A DNA stretch of 64,000 bases from Pseudoalteromonas peptidolytica (GCF_012641745.1 NZ_WEHZ01000010.1:1-64000), one strand, 5' to 3'; positions 53,473 to 63,501 are shown, numbered from the stretch's first letter. Numbers and translations: made by a program. The notes: generated by a model not told the origin, from the letters alone.

Positions 53473-54375
53473 TTGCAGATTGCGAAACGTGTTAGTCACA
53501 TTGATCGTTTGATCGAAAACAAAGTAAGCTTTGCTGCCAATAATGTTGAGCTAAGTATCTATGACACATATGAAAGTGCCAATAAAGTAAAGCTTACCTC
53601 CGGTGAAGTGCTGTTTTGCGCTATGGTAAGTGGCAAAAAAGTAATGCATGTAGACAGTTGTGATTACCATCAACCGTTTTTGCCACATCAAAGCTTTGTG
53701 CTGGCACCCGAGCAAACTGTACATATCGACTTTCCAGATGCGAGCTTATCTTCGCCAACTACCTGCTTAGCCATTGAGATCAGCCGAGAGAAAATTAAGG
53801 CGGTTAGCGACAGATTATCTCTGAGCCTCTGCGATGAAGTGACTTACCAAACACAGCTAATTCATACCGAGCACAACTGGCAAACCCAACACTGTTTGGC
53901 AAAGCTGTTCCACCTGTTTAGCGAAAATGAAAATAATCGAGAATACTTTATCGATTTAGCAATGGATGAACTGATAGCGAGGCTCCTACAACAACAAAGC
54001 CGAGATCTTCTGCTCAATGCGGTAAAACACACTCCAGATCACAATGGGCTATACCTAGCAGTGCATTATTTAGAGACACATTTAGATCAGCCTTTGGATG
54101 TAGATAAACTCTGTAAGCTCAGCTGCATGAGTCGCAGTCGATTTTTTAGCCAATTCAAAAAATCATTTGCAACTACGCCACAACAGTGGCTACAAGCAAG
54201 GAGGCTCACAGAAGCTAAGGCAAAATTAAAAGCTGGGGCTCAGATCACCGCAGTTAGTTTTACACTCGGCTTCAAGCACCCGAGTCAATTTAGCCGAGCG
54301 TTTAAACAAGCCTTTAATGTCACCCCAAAAAACTATCAACTTCAGACGCTAAAAGTCGATAAAAGCGACTGGTAA
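53473..54375 (+). CDS. AraC-family transcriptional regulator
   Basis: A 300-residue regulator. The C-terminal half has two helix-turn-helix motifs (about 200-295; SCMSRSRFFSQFKKSFATTP, then VSFTLGFKHPSQFSRAFKQA). The N-terminal half is a variable sensor. The start is TTG at 53473, with AAGGAG eight to nine bases upstream. It is divergent from aldehyde dehydrogenase, which it probably activates. Its 3' end overlaps the converging trehalase gene by 56 bases. Confidence 0.9.
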   Translation: MQIAKRVSHIDRLIENKVSFAANNVELSIYDTYESANKVKLTSGEVLFCAMVSGKKVMHVDSCDYHQPFLPHQSFVLAPEQTVHIDFPDASLSSPTTCLAIEISREKIKAVSDRLSLSLCDEVTYQTQLIHTEHNWQTQHCLAKLFHLFSENENNREYFIDLAMDELIARLLQQQSRDLLLNAVKHTPDHNGLYLAVHYLETHLDQPLDVDKLCKLSCMSRSRFFSQFKKSFATTPQQWLQARRLTEAKAKLKAGAQITAVSFTLGFKHPSQFSRAFKQAFNVTPKNYQLQTLKVDKSDW

Positions 54376-55837
54376 CGCCATTTGTCCACCCAAAGCCTTG
54401 TTGCACAACATACTCTCCTCCTTCTGCCTGCTTGTCTGGCTCTACCACGTTATACTTTTCCAGCAAACAACCCAGATGTGCAAAGCCTGTTTCAACAGCA
54501 TAAATCCATGCTTGCATAATTTCGCTTGCAAGTTGGTTTTGACCATATGATCTTAGCCCCGATACCGCAAACCATTGCAGTGGCGCCCAACCATTTGGAC
54601 TATCCCATTGTTGTGAGGTAGGGGTTAGCGTACTGACGAGCCCGCCTGATTTTAAAAAATCGTATCTTAGTTTGTCACCCATTCGCTGTGCTTGTGCTGG
54701 TGTAACCTGCTTAGCAAACATGGGGACAACCCCTGCCAGTGAAACAATTTTGGTTGGTTGATAATCATCAAGGTTAACATCATAAAACCAGCCTGTTTCA
54801 TCACACCAACAGTAACGCTGGATAAGTGCACTGCGTTTTGACGCCAGCGAATCATAATGTTCGGCTTGTGTTTCATTATTTAGTTTCTTTAAACATCTTG
54901 CGAGCTGCAATTCAAGCAAGACCAGCAGTGCATTTAAATCTACGGGGATAATTTGGGTTGTGCGGATACTTGCCAAGTCATCGGGGTTTGCAAGCCAACG
55001 GCTACTAAAATCCCATCCCGACTCGCATGCAGCCCGAATATGTTGGTAAAGCACACTTGGGTCTACTGCTTTACTAGCCAATTCAACATCTTCTACATAC
55101 GACTCCGGACGTGGTGCTGCCAGCGGATCCCAATAACGATTCAATGTACCGCCACATGGCATTGTGACGACACGCAGCCGCGCATTACCCTCAGTGCTGC
55201 CAACATCACCACCGGTTTGCCAAAAGTTATGTTCCTTTATTAACCCTTGGGTAACTCGCTTGAGCCACTGCATGTCATCAGACTTTTGTTGCCACAGCAA
55301 ATCCACCATTAATGCCGTCACAGGTGGTTGTGAGCGGCTTTGATAATAATCTCGATTGCCATTTGGTACATGCCCGATACGGTCAATCAAACTGATAAAG
55401 TTGTCTAACATTCCCTCAACGAGATCGTTTCGATTTGCATCTAATAGTCCAAGTGCAGTGAAATAGCTGTCCCAGTAATAGATCTCATTGAAACGCCCAC
55501 CCGGTACCACATAAGGGTAAGGTAACGGTAATAAAGAGCCTGTAGCAACCGTGCTCGGTTTTCTGGATAAACGTGACCAAAGTGCACTGATGTACAGCTG
55601 TGCACAAGCAAAGTCAGGCAAGGCCTCTAACTCTTTGCTGGCGACAAAATCAAAGTGCGTATGAACAAAGTTCAGCAGCGCCGCTCCTGTTGGTTTTTGC
55701 TTGGCGTACAGCTGTTCAATCTCTGCCAGTGGTATTTTTGCGATGGCGTCAGCAAAGGCTTTACTATCTGTAAACAAACCGGCCTTTTGTACTGCCTTAA
55801 AAATTTCTGTGTTGTAAAAATCTGATTGGTACTGCAT
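54320..55837 (-). CDS. treF: Alpha,alpha-trehalase, GH37
   Basis: A 505-residue glycoside hydrolase that splits trehalose into two glucose. Both family signatures are present: PGGRFNEIYYWDSYF, and QWDSPNGWAPLQW. The general-acid Asp region CESGWDFSSRW and the C-terminal GGEYVVQQGFGWTNGV with the catalytic Glu are present. No signal peptide is seen, so a cytoplasmic TreF-type enzyme is likely. It follows the MFS gene by eight bases and forms an operon with it. Confidence 0.94.
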   Translation of the reverse strand: MQYQSDFYNTEIFKAVQKAGLFTDSKAFADAIAKIPLAEIEQLYAKQKPTGAALLNFVHTHFDFVASKELEALPDFACAQLYISALWSRLSRKPSTVATGSLLPLPYPYVVPGGRFNEIYYWDSYFTALGLLDANRNDLVEGMLDNFISLIDRIGHVPNGNRDYYQSRSQPPVTALMVDLLWQQKSDDMQWLKRVTQGLIKEHNFWQTGGDVGSTEGNARLRVVTMPCGGTLNRYWDPLAAPRPESYVEDVELASKAVDPSVLYQHIRAACESGWDFSSRWLANPDDLASIRTTQIIPVDLNALLVLLELQLARCLKKLNNETQAEHYDSLASKRSALIQRYCWCDETGWFYDVNLDDYQPTKIVSLAGVVPMFAKQVTPAQAQRMGDKLRYDFLKSGGLVSTLTPTSQQWDSPNGWAPLQWFAVSGLRSYGQNQLASEIMQAWIYAVETGFAHLGCLLEKYNVVEPDKQAEGGEYVVQQGFGWTNGVTSRFYRLLASEVDSFLG

Positions 55838-55845
55838 GTAAAACC

Positions 55846-57108
55846 TCAGCTCACCTTTTGTTGACTTGGTGTGTGAGCTGGATTTGCTTGGCTAGACTCA
55901 CTCATCGATTTGAAAAAATATAAACATACCGCAATGACACACATAGGAATAAGCGCGCCATAAAACGCTTGCTGCCCCCCAAAGTGCTGAAATACGAACC
56001 CTGTTATCATAGAGCCAGTGCTACCACCAAGGGCTGAAAATACCACGATTAACCCGGTCATAGAGGCATGTTGAGCGGTAGGTAAACTGCTTAGCATTAC
56101 CGAATTAATCACCGGATATATAGGCGCCATAAAGAGTCCAATCAAAGGCATTAAGAAAGCCACCAGTGGCGCGTCAAATAAAGACGTTATGGCTGCCTTT
56201 TCAATATTTTCCGTCATGGGTAGAGTCAACACCACAAGCACAGCCATGGCGATAAGGCAAACATTTAACACCACATACCAGTGTACTTTGGTAAGCACAA
56301 CTCCAGCACCAAGTCGACCTAGTGCTAAACAGGCTGCAAAAATACTGGTAATTTGCACGCTTATATTAACTGGTAAAGACAAGACTTCATTGTTAAACGT
56401 AGGTAGCCAGGTTCCGATACTTTGCTCAATCAATACATATAAAAATGCGGAAATGACAAACACCAGTACCAAAGGTTTTGTGACGAGCTTCAACATTGCC
56501 GTAAAAGCTGAAATATTAGATCCCGCCGCTTGTGTCGGCTCTGGTTTTGCAATGGGCGAGATCCATACAATGATTGCAGTAAATGCACTTAATACCGCCA
56601 GTACAAAATATACATTTAGCCAGCCAAGTGTGTTATCACCGCTATCGATAAAGGCCGCAAAAACCCAGTACCCGCCAAGCACTCCCAGCATAAACACACC
56701 TTCAATAAAATTAAGAAGGCTTGAATGCTGATTACTCCCCTCGGTTACTTGCCCAACTAACGCGTAAACGGACACTTTCACTACCGCGAAAGCAGCGCCC
56801 ACAAAAGCAAAGACCAGTTTTAAAATCCAAAACTCAGCAACCAGTGGTGTAATGCTACAGATCAGCGCCACAACTCCTAGCACAACAGTCAAAGCAATTT
56901 TAAATCCAACTCTTGGAATGACGGAGGCGACTAAAAATGACACGATAGCAATAGGAAGATCTTTAAATGCTTCCAATGTCGCAGCTTGTGGTTTTGTAAT
57001 TCCAAAGGAATGGATTGATTGTAAAATGACTGTTCCAACACTATTGAGCAAAATAGCGAACAGAAAGTAACTAACAGCCATCGCAAGTATTATACGTGCT
57101 CGGTTCAT
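55846..57108 (-). CDS. MFS sugar transporter (predicted trehalose permease)
   Basis: A 420-residue major facilitator with about 12 membrane helices. The start at 57108 (MNRARIILAMAVSYFLFAIL) is preferred to the longer frame to 57192 because the operator at 57167-57180 would otherwise lie inside the gene. No close family motif identifies the sugar. Its place directly before trehalase and between two LacI-type operators makes trehalose the best guess. Function by inference from context. Confidence 0.8.
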   Translation of the reverse strand: MNRARIILAMAVSYFLFAILLNSVGTVILQSIHSFGITKPQAATLEAFKDLPIAIVSFLVASVIPRVGFKIALTVVLGVVALICSITPLVAEFWILKLVFAFVGAAFAVVKVSVYALVGQVTEGSNQHSSLLNFIEGVFMLGVLGGYWVFAAFIDSGDNTLGWLNVYFVLAVLSAFTAIIVWISPIAKPEPTQAAGSNISAFTAMLKLVTKPLVLVFVISAFLYVLIEQSIGTWLPTFNNEVLSLPVNISVQITSIFAACLALGRLGAGVVLTKVHWYVVLNVCLIAMAVLVVLTLPMTENIEKAAITSLFDAPLVAFLMPLIGLFMAPIYPVINSVMLSSLPTAQHASMTGLIVVFSALGGSTGSMITGFVFQHFGGQQAFYGALIPMCVIAVCLYFFKSMSESSQANPAHTPSQQKVS

Positions 57109-57166
57109 TGTTATTCTCGTTAAGACACTGTGATTCCTTTTTAGTCTAGACAGACTTTTTTGCTTT

Positions 57167-57180
57167 TGCAATCGTTTGCA
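57167..57180. promoter_or_regulatory. Predicted LacI/TreR operator upstream of the MFS gene
   Basis: TGCAATCGTTTGCA, an imperfect palindrome with a central CG, nearly the same as the site at 58571-58584. It lies 59 bases upstream of the predicted MFS start, within the promoter. Confidence 0.7.
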
Positions 57181-57399
57181 TTTCAAAATCATTAAGAGTT
57201 CCTTAACGTTATGATTGCGATAGTAATTGTATTTTCTGATTTAACCTGAACCAAAGCTAGAACTAGTGAGTCAACTAAAATACCTCTGCTTGGAAACATG
57301 CTATCACGCTACCCAGAGTGTTATTTCCTAATACGAGTTGAAAAATTAAGCTCTGCTTTAACAGCAATGAGTTAGTTCATCTCATAACCGAACTTCAGG

Positions 57400-58401
57400 T
57401 TAACTAGATTGCCTGATAAGCAGTGACGAAGGTACTTCTTGAGATTCACACATCTTACCACTTAGCTGTATTAGTAGTTTTTCTACTAGTAATTGCGCTG
57501 CTGCATGGGTGTCTTGTTTAATTGTTGTGAGCGCTGGAAAACTTATCTGCGCCATAGCAATATCATCAAAGCCTATAATTTTGACATCATTTGGCACGCT
57601 GACATAGCGCTCTTTTAATGCTTTTAATGCCCCAAGCGCAACCATATCACTACACGCAAAAATACCATCAAAAGTCAGCCCATTTTCTCTTAGCAATGTA
57701 TTAATACTGGCATAGGCGGCTTCTGAGGTAATATCAATTCTAACCAGCTTTGCAGTAACATCGGCCTTCTCCACCCCGTGGCAAAAGCCTCGATAGCGCT
57801 CTCCCAACTCTGCGTGTGCTGGATCTCCCATAAACAGCAGTTTAGAAGCCCCCTTGGCAATTAAGTGCTCGGTAGCTGTTAACCCTCCGACAAAATTATC
57901 ACTACCTACAATCGGATAGTTTGCAGAGGTTTTCGGGTCGCCCCACACTACAATGGGAGTACCAGCTTTTGCAGCTAGTTCGATTTTTGCTTGCTCCTTA
58001 CCTTGCCCAACTACGATTACGCCATCGGCTCTACGACCAGAAATAAAGTAGCCGTGCCAATCCTCACCTGCCATATGTGAGTTAGACAGAAGCAACTCAT
58101 ACCCTTGACGATTCACGGCACGGTTTATATCACTGACAACTTTTAGTAAGAAGGGATCATCAACCGATTGCTTGGTTTCTGCTTCAAGATTGATGATAAC
58201 AGCGATAACTTTGGTTTTTTGCATCCGCAGGCGACTTGCTGCAGCATTGATACTAAAGTGATGTTCTTTCGCTAACGCCTGAATACGCTCTCGAGTTTCT
58301 TTTTTTATCAGTGGGTTATCGTTGAGTGCACGGGACGCCGTCGAGGTTGAAACACCAGCTAATTTTGCCAAGTCTGATAACTTTAATTGTGTTGAAGCCA
58401 A
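57400..58401 (-). CDS. LacI-family repressor of the trehalose locus
   Basis: A 333-residue LacI-family regulator. The N-terminal helix-turn-helix and hinge are LSDLAKLAGVSTSTASRALN (about 8-27). The periplasmic-binding-like effector domain follows (about 60-330). A TTG start at 58401 is chosen because AAGGGG lies eight bases upstream and the protein then begins like others, (M)ASTQLKLSD. It is divergent from the TonB-dependent receptor and adjacent to the MFS-trehalase operon, and matching operators lie before both. Likely effector: trehalose or a phosphorylated form. Confidence 0.88.
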   Translation of the reverse strand: MASTQLKLSDLAKLAGVSTSTASRALNDNPLIKKETRERIQALAKEHHFSINAAASRLRMQKTKVIAVIINLEAETKQSVDDPFLLKVVSDINRAVNRQGYELLLSNSHMAGEDWHGYFISGRRADGVIVVGQGKEQAKIELAAKAGTPIVVWGDPKTSANYPIVGSDNFVGGLTATEHLIAKGASKLLFMGDPAHAELGERYRGFCHGVEKADVTAKLVRIDITSEAAYASINTLLRENGLTFDGIFACSDMVALGALKALKERYVSVPNDVKIIGFDDIAMAQISFPALTTIKQDTHAAAQLLVEKLLIQLSGKMCESQEVPSSLLIRQSS

Positions 58402-58570
58402 GCAAATCCCCTTACTCATGCAGTTCACTAGAGTAGTATTCTTACAATTTTTTTGATCTTAAACCATAACTAATTGAATCTCCTATCCTAAATAAGCATA
58501 AAAGATAACCAATCAAAGTATATTTGCCATGCCTTTCATCGTTTTATGACAAATTTTTAAACAACACCAT

Positions 58571-58584
58571 TGCAAACGTTTGCA
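58571..58584. promoter_or_regulatory. Predicted LacI/TreR operator upstream of the TonB receptor gene
   Basis: TGCAAACGTTTGCA, a perfect 14-bp palindrome with a central CG. It lies 71 bases before the receptor start and about 170 bases before the LacI start, so it could control both divergent genes. Confidence 0.75.
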
Positions 58585-58654
58585 TTAAGATCTATTTTAA
58601 AAAATAGACAGTCGTAAAATACCAGTCTATGACAACAACAAGAGGGCTTTAGCC

Positions 58655-60907
58655 GTGATAAAAACGAACTCATTAAGCTTAATCGCCGCTGCTGTAACAC
58701 TTGCGTTAAGCACAACAGCACAGGCTGAGCAACAGTCGAATAAAAACAAAGAAAAAGTAGAAACAATTATTGTATCAGGTACCCCTGGCGGTGCCGGTAT
58801 AAGAAAAATTGATGCCAGTTTTGCGGTAACCAATATTGATGCCGTACAAATCGATAAGCTTGCACCCAAAAGTACAGCTGATTTACTTAAAGCTGTGCCA
58901 GGGATATGGGTTGAAAGTTCAGGTGGTGAGTCCGGTGCTAATGTTTTTGTTCGCGGCTTTCCGGGCGGTGGTGACGCGCCTTTCTTAACAGTGAGTTTGC
59001 AAGGTAGTCCTATTTACCCTGCCCCGACACTCTCTTTTTTAGAAAATACGTCAATCTTCAGGCTCGATGAAACCATTAGTATGATGGAAGGCTTGCGTGG
59101 TGGCCCAAACCCAGTTGTGTCTAACGGACAACCGGGATTGACCACGAACTTTCAGCTTAAACGTGGTCAATCAGATACAGAAGGAACCTTCAAGTACACC
59201 ACAACAGATTATGGCCTCAATAGAATAGACGGCGTATTGAGTGGCGAAATATCCAATGATCTCTATTACATGGTCGGAGGATATATCAAACGATCTTCGG
59301 GGATCCGCGATGCCGGATTTACTTCAGAAAAAGGCCATCAATTCACAATCAATCTTACCAAAGAATTCGCTAACGGTGAGTTTAACCTTTATACCCGTCA
59401 AACCAACGATACTGGTGCGTGGTACCTACCAACTCCACTTAACGTTGAAGGTGTCGATGCTGGCTTTACTCAGTTAGGCACAAATAATCGCAAGGCAACA
59501 ATTTATTTTGGTCAGCATAACACCGCCATGAACATCGATATAGGAGATGGTCGCGGCTGGAAAGGCCATGTATCAGGTGGTAGTTTAAAAGTTAATTTCG
59601 ATAATGGTTGGCAGCTAAACGACCGCTTTAGTCTTACTAAAGGCGACGCTAATACAATTGGCTTAGTGCCTGCAGGCGCCGCGGTACGCTTAAGTGAAGT
59701 AGCTGATAATGGTGAAACAGCGACGGGAAGCGTCACTGGTAATGAATATAGTGGCGATACCATAGTGCAACAATATGGCCGATGGGTCGTTTTAAAAGAT
59801 ATTGAAGCTTTCACAAATGATTTAGCCTTGAGTAAAACCTATGGCGACTGGTCGAGTGCGTTTGGTATTTATACCGCCACCACCTCGGCACAGGATTGGT
59901 GGAGCTTAGGGAATAGTGCTTATCATGTTTTGGAGCAAGGCGGAGAAGCACTAAACGCAATAGCATGTAATAGCGATGTGACGGGTTGTGCTTTTAACTA
60001 TGATATTAGCAGCTCGGGAGACGCTACTACATGGGCTGTATATACAACGCAGAGTTACCAAGCCACTGACGCATTAAAACTGGATTTAGGTCTACGCAGC
60101 GAACAGCATCAGGTAGAATATTCAGTAGATGAAGATTTGGACGGTGTGATCACCAAGACAGTTGACTATGATGAGCGAAAAGCTTCATGGACACTTGGTG
60201 CTGATTACAGTTTAAGTTTGGATTCAGGGGTATTTGCTCGCATGAATAAAGGCTACAAAATGCCTTACTTTGATGATTTTCGAGACAACTACAACACTTA
60301 TAAATCAGGTGAGTCACTTATAAAAGAAGTGACACAAGCAGAGCTTGGTTACAAATATATGGGTGAAACTGGCGACCTCTTTGTTACTTTGTTTACCAAT
60401 GAGGTAAAGGGCGACACATTCGTTAGACGCCCAGGTGTACCAGCTGAGATCCTAACCAATGAAGCCACCGGCGTAGAAGTCGATTATAGCTATAACCATG
60501 AATCAGGTTTATCGGTCAACTTAAATGCGACATGGCAAGACACCGAAATCACTGACAGTCCGACCAATGAAGGCAACAAAGCACAACGTCAACCTGATTG
60601 GATGCTGCGTATTACCCCAAGCTATGACTTTGAAATGTCAGGTATGTACGCCACCTTGTATGGTACGCTTTCAGCTGTGGACGACCGCTTTGGTGATAAT
60701 GAAAATACCGTCGTGTTAGAAGGCTACGAAAAACTGGATATTGGCCTGATCGTTGAGCCTGCGGAAGGGGTAAAACTGCAACTGGCAGTGGATAACCTCA
60801 CTGACAAACAAGGGATCACCGAAGGTGACCCACGTAATCCAACCTCACCCAACGGCCGCTATATCATGCCAAGAAGCGTTAAGTTCAGTGTTGCTTACAC
60901 CTTTTGA
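58655..60907 (+). CDS. TonB-dependent receptor of the trehalose locus
   Basis: A 750-residue outer-membrane receptor. The signal peptide is about residues 1-24 (SLSLIAAAVTLALSTTAQA). The TonB box region is near VETIIVSG. The plug domain is about 45-170 and the 22-strand barrel follows, ending with an aromatic F (SVKFSVAYTF). The start is GTG at 58655 with AGAGGG upstream. The operator at 58571 and its neighbours point to trehalose or a related oligosaccharide as substrate (inference). Confidence 0.9.
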   Translation: MIKTNSLSLIAAAVTLALSTTAQAEQQSNKNKEKVETIIVSGTPGGAGIRKIDASFAVTNIDAVQIDKLAPKSTADLLKAVPGIWVESSGGESGANVFVRGFPGGGDAPFLTVSLQGSPIYPAPTLSFLENTSIFRLDETISMMEGLRGGPNPVVSNGQPGLTTNFQLKRGQSDTEGTFKYTTTDYGLNRIDGVLSGEISNDLYYMVGGYIKRSSGIRDAGFTSEKGHQFTINLTKEFANGEFNLYTRQTNDTGAWYLPTPLNVEGVDAGFTQLGTNNRKATIYFGQHNTAMNIDIGDGRGWKGHVSGGSLKVNFDNGWQLNDRFSLTKGDANTIGLVPAGAAVRLSEVADNGETATGSVTGNEYSGDTIVQQYGRWVVLKDIEAFTNDLALSKTYGDWSSAFGIYTATTSAQDWWSLGNSAYHVLEQGGEALNAIACNSDVTGCAFNYDISSSGDATTWAVYTTQSYQATDALKLDLGLRSEQHQVEYSVDEDLDGVITKTVDYDERKASWTLGADYSLSLDSGVFARMNKGYKMPYFDDFRDNYNTYKSGESLIKEVTQAELGYKYMGETGDLFVTLFTNEVKGDTFVRRPGVPAEILTNEATGVEVDYSYNHESGLSVNLNATWQDTEITDSPTNEGNKAQRQPDWMLRITPSYDFEMSGMYATLYGTLSAVDDRFGDNENTVVLEGYEKLDIGLIVEPAEGVKLQLAVDNLTDKQGITEGDPRNPTSPNGRYIMPRSVKFSVAYTF

Positions 60908-60962
60908 TAATAGTAATCATAACTTTTGAGCATGGGTATTTTAGTTGATTAACTCACATTTT

Positions 60963-61172
60963 ATACCAATTTTCTTAATTAAGTGGTCTATTTTGAGGTG
61001 AGAAAATCTTGTCGATAACACCGCTACCGCGTCCTGCTATCGCCAAGGTGCCTGCATCCGTGTAGGCAAGGTAAAAATTTTGCTATTTAGTTGTTCTAAA
61101 TAAGAAATTTTTAACGCTGTTAGCGTCAGATTTACGCCTTCAAATTGAGCAAGTATTAAGTCAAATTGGTAT
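60963..61172 (+). repeat. Dispersed intergenic repeat, copy B (complete)
   Basis: A 210-bp element closely matching copy A (8090-8298), with the same ends and the same order of hairpins: TGCCT/AGGCA (near 61050-61069), TATTTAG/CTAAATA (near 61084-61102) and ACGCT/AGCGT (near 61114-61126). It lies in the 350-base gap between the two receptor genes. Confidence 0.82.
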
Positions 61173-61201
61173 TATCCTAAGTTCAGATTAGTTGGAAAAT
61201 A

Positions 61202-61235
61202 AAAAGCCGCTTAGCAATTAAACTAAGCGGCTTTT
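61202..61235. terminator. Bidirectional terminator between the two receptor genes
   Basis: AAAAGCCGCTTAG (61202-61214) pairs with CTAAGCGGCTTTT (61223-61235), with A and T runs on both sides. Confidence 0.92.
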
Positions 61236-61257
61236 TTGTATTGAAATTAGGACTCGA

Positions 61258-63501
61258 TTAATCTAGCCAAAACTCTTTTTTAAACTTAATACCAAACTCA
61301 CTTCTATCATTACTGCGCATCACACCAACGAAGCCACTTTGTTGCAATCGGCCAACATCGTAGACTTCATTTAGCACATTTTCGCCGTAAAGCGTCACTT
61401 CCATATCACCTTCAGCATTGGTATACGAGATGTTAAAACCTAGTAGTTCACGAGAGTCAATATACTCGCTTGCCCGAGTAACAGACTGCCCCTGCATATC
61501 CGAGCGATATGAGTAACTTGCATTTACAGCAATGGTTGCACCATGTTCTAGATCATGGAAGTATGATGGTGCTACCATCACTGTCCAACGTGGCGTCAGT
61601 GCTGGAGCGTCACCTTTACCAATTCCAATCACCCCTTCATCAACGTGCGTAATTTCAGAGTCTAAGTAGCCGATTGAACTACGAACTGAAAAATCGTCCG
61701 TAATTGCTATCGTTGTTTCAAGTTCAATACCCTGTGCTTTTGACTCACCTGCGTTTTCTACGATAGTAACGAAGCCGCCGCCCGCTGTTGGGTCATTAAA
61801 TGGTAACGCAAGATCAGTATAATCAGTTACGAATGCCGCAACCATCATAGACACATTATCGTGAACTTGACCTTTGAAGCCGACTTCGTAGTTAATCGCT
61901 TTGGTTTCTTCAAATGCAGCAAATTGATCTGGTTCACCAAATGGGCGTGGTGGGAACCCACCACTTTGGTAGCCTTTTTGAACTTGTGCGTAAACGTTAA
62001 TGTCACGAGTTAGCTGATATGACGCATTCACGTCCCACGTCACTTCGTCAAAATCTGCACTTACGTATTTACGCGTACCAAAACTTGGGAACAGTGCATC
62101 TGCTTCTTTTTTGTCTTCAGAGTAGCGTAAACCACCACCAATGCTAAGAAGTTCAGTCACATCAAAGCTTGCATTGATATACGCCGCATAAGCGTCAGTC
62201 TCTTGATTGATATCGAAATAACCGTAACCACCAAAAGAAGCTGTCTGACCATCATTTAATAAGCCGTTTGGTGTATTCCATGGACTAAATACAAATGGGC
62301 CAGAGCTGGTGAAGCCGTCTTCGTTAAAATAATAAAGACCTGATACGAAATCCCAAGAATCATAAGTACCATTTAGCTGTAGCTCAAATGAATACTGATC
62401 AGCACCACCTTCTTCAGGAAATTCAGAGAGATTAAGCGCCACGGCATCATCATCAAGACCACCGGTGTATTCAGAGCTACGCTTGCTGGCAATAAACTTG
62501 ACAGAATAAACGTCACTTGCTTGCCAATCTGCTGTAATTGACCCACCCCACCCTGAGTAATCAGTGCTTTCGATGCCTGCAACTGTTGTTGCCAAATCAT
62601 CAGGATTGTCTGGTAACATTGACGCATCTAATAGTGAGAAGTCACCATTAAATGGATCGTTAGGGTCTAGTGGAGCTGTTAACTCAATGGTATAAGGAGA
62701 CTGACCAGACTCATTTTCAACACCATCGAACGCTGCAGAAATCACTAAGTCGTTAGTTGCTTGCCATCTTACGGCTAAACGACCGCTATACTCTTGTTCC
62801 TCGCCAATTTCTTTTTCAGGATTAGCTAAATTTACGGCTTTACCAACACCGTCACGCTCTTTATAAGATGCACTAGCAGAAAAGCTTAGTGTGTCCGTTA
62901 ACGCTTGGCTTGTGTATAAATCGGTCGCTAAACGGCCTCGAGAACCTATTTTTGCCTCAATACGTGCAACTTCTTCTGCACCAGGTTGTTTTGTGATCAC
63001 GTTGACAGCGCCACCAAGTGTGTTTCTACCGTATAGCGTGCCTTGAGGACCACGCAAAACCTCTACACGTTCAATATTTGGTAGTGAAAGGTTAGAGCCC
63101 ATCTGGCGACCAAGGTAAACACCATCGACGTAAACACCCACCCCTGGATCAGTTGTGATCACGTGATCTTGTAAACCAATACCACGAATAAATACAGAAG
63201 CATGCGCCGCATTACCAACGCCATAGCGAGTGATGTTCAAGTTCGGGACGAATTTACCAATATCGTCTAGGTTACTGATGTTTGCCTTATCAATATCACC
63301 TGCACCGATCGAAGTAATAGCGGTAGGTGTTTCGAACAAGCTTTCTGTACGCTTACGAGCGGTTACTTCAATTTTTTCAAAAACTTGTTTTTCTTTCTCT
63401 ATATTAGCTTGCTCAGCCAAGGCTGTGCTAGGAAGGGCTACCGCTGCTAATACAGCAGCTGAAATCGCAGATAAACCAAGACGAGGTAAAACTGTAATCA
63501 T
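61258..63501 (-). CDS. TonB-dependent receptor, substrate unknown
   Basis: A 747-residue outer-membrane receptor. The signal peptide is about residues 1-29 (LSAISAAVLAAVALPSTALA). The TonB box is near FEKIEVTARK. The plug has RVEVLRGPQGTLYGRNTLGG (about 148-167), and the barrel ends in FGIKFKKEFWLD. It resembles the large receptor families of Alteromonadales that include pesticin/siderophore-type members, but no neighbour decides the substrate. No Fur box was seen. Confidence 0.9.
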   Translation of the reverse strand: MITVLPRLGLSAISAAVLAAVALPSTALAEQANIEKEKQVFEKIEVTARKRTESLFETPTAITSIGAGDIDKANISNLDDIGKFVPNLNITRYGVGNAAHASVFIRGIGLQDHVITTDPGVGVYVDGVYLGRQMGSNLSLPNIERVEVLRGPQGTLYGRNTLGGAVNVITKQPGAEEVARIEAKIGSRGRLATDLYTSQALTDTLSFSASASYKERDGVGKAVNLANPEKEIGEEQEYSGRLAVRWQATNDLVISAAFDGVENESGQSPYTIELTAPLDPNDPFNGDFSLLDASMLPDNPDDLATTVAGIESTDYSGWGGSITADWQASDVYSVKFIASKRSSEYTGGLDDDAVALNLSEFPEEGGADQYSFELQLNGTYDSWDFVSGLYYFNEDGFTSSGPFVFSPWNTPNGLLNDGQTASFGGYGYFDINQETDAYAAYINASFDVTELLSIGGGLRYSEDKKEADALFPSFGTRKYVSADFDEVTWDVNASYQLTRDINVYAQVQKGYQSGGFPPRPFGEPDQFAAFEETKAINYEVGFKGQVHDNVSMMVAAFVTDYTDLALPFNDPTAGGGFVTIVENAGESKAQGIELETTIAITDDFSVRSSIGYLDSEITHVDEGVIGIGKGDAPALTPRWTVMVAPSYFHDLEHGATIAVNASYSYRSDMQGQSVTRASEYIDSRELLGFNISYTNAEGDMEVTLYGENVLNEVYDVGRLQQSGFVGVMRSNDRSEFGIKFKKEFWLD

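Noticed and set aside
58571..58584. PurR operator
   Set aside because: The palindrome resembles LacI-family sites including PurR, but it recurs before the MFS gene and flanks a local LacI gene, so a local regulator is the better reading.
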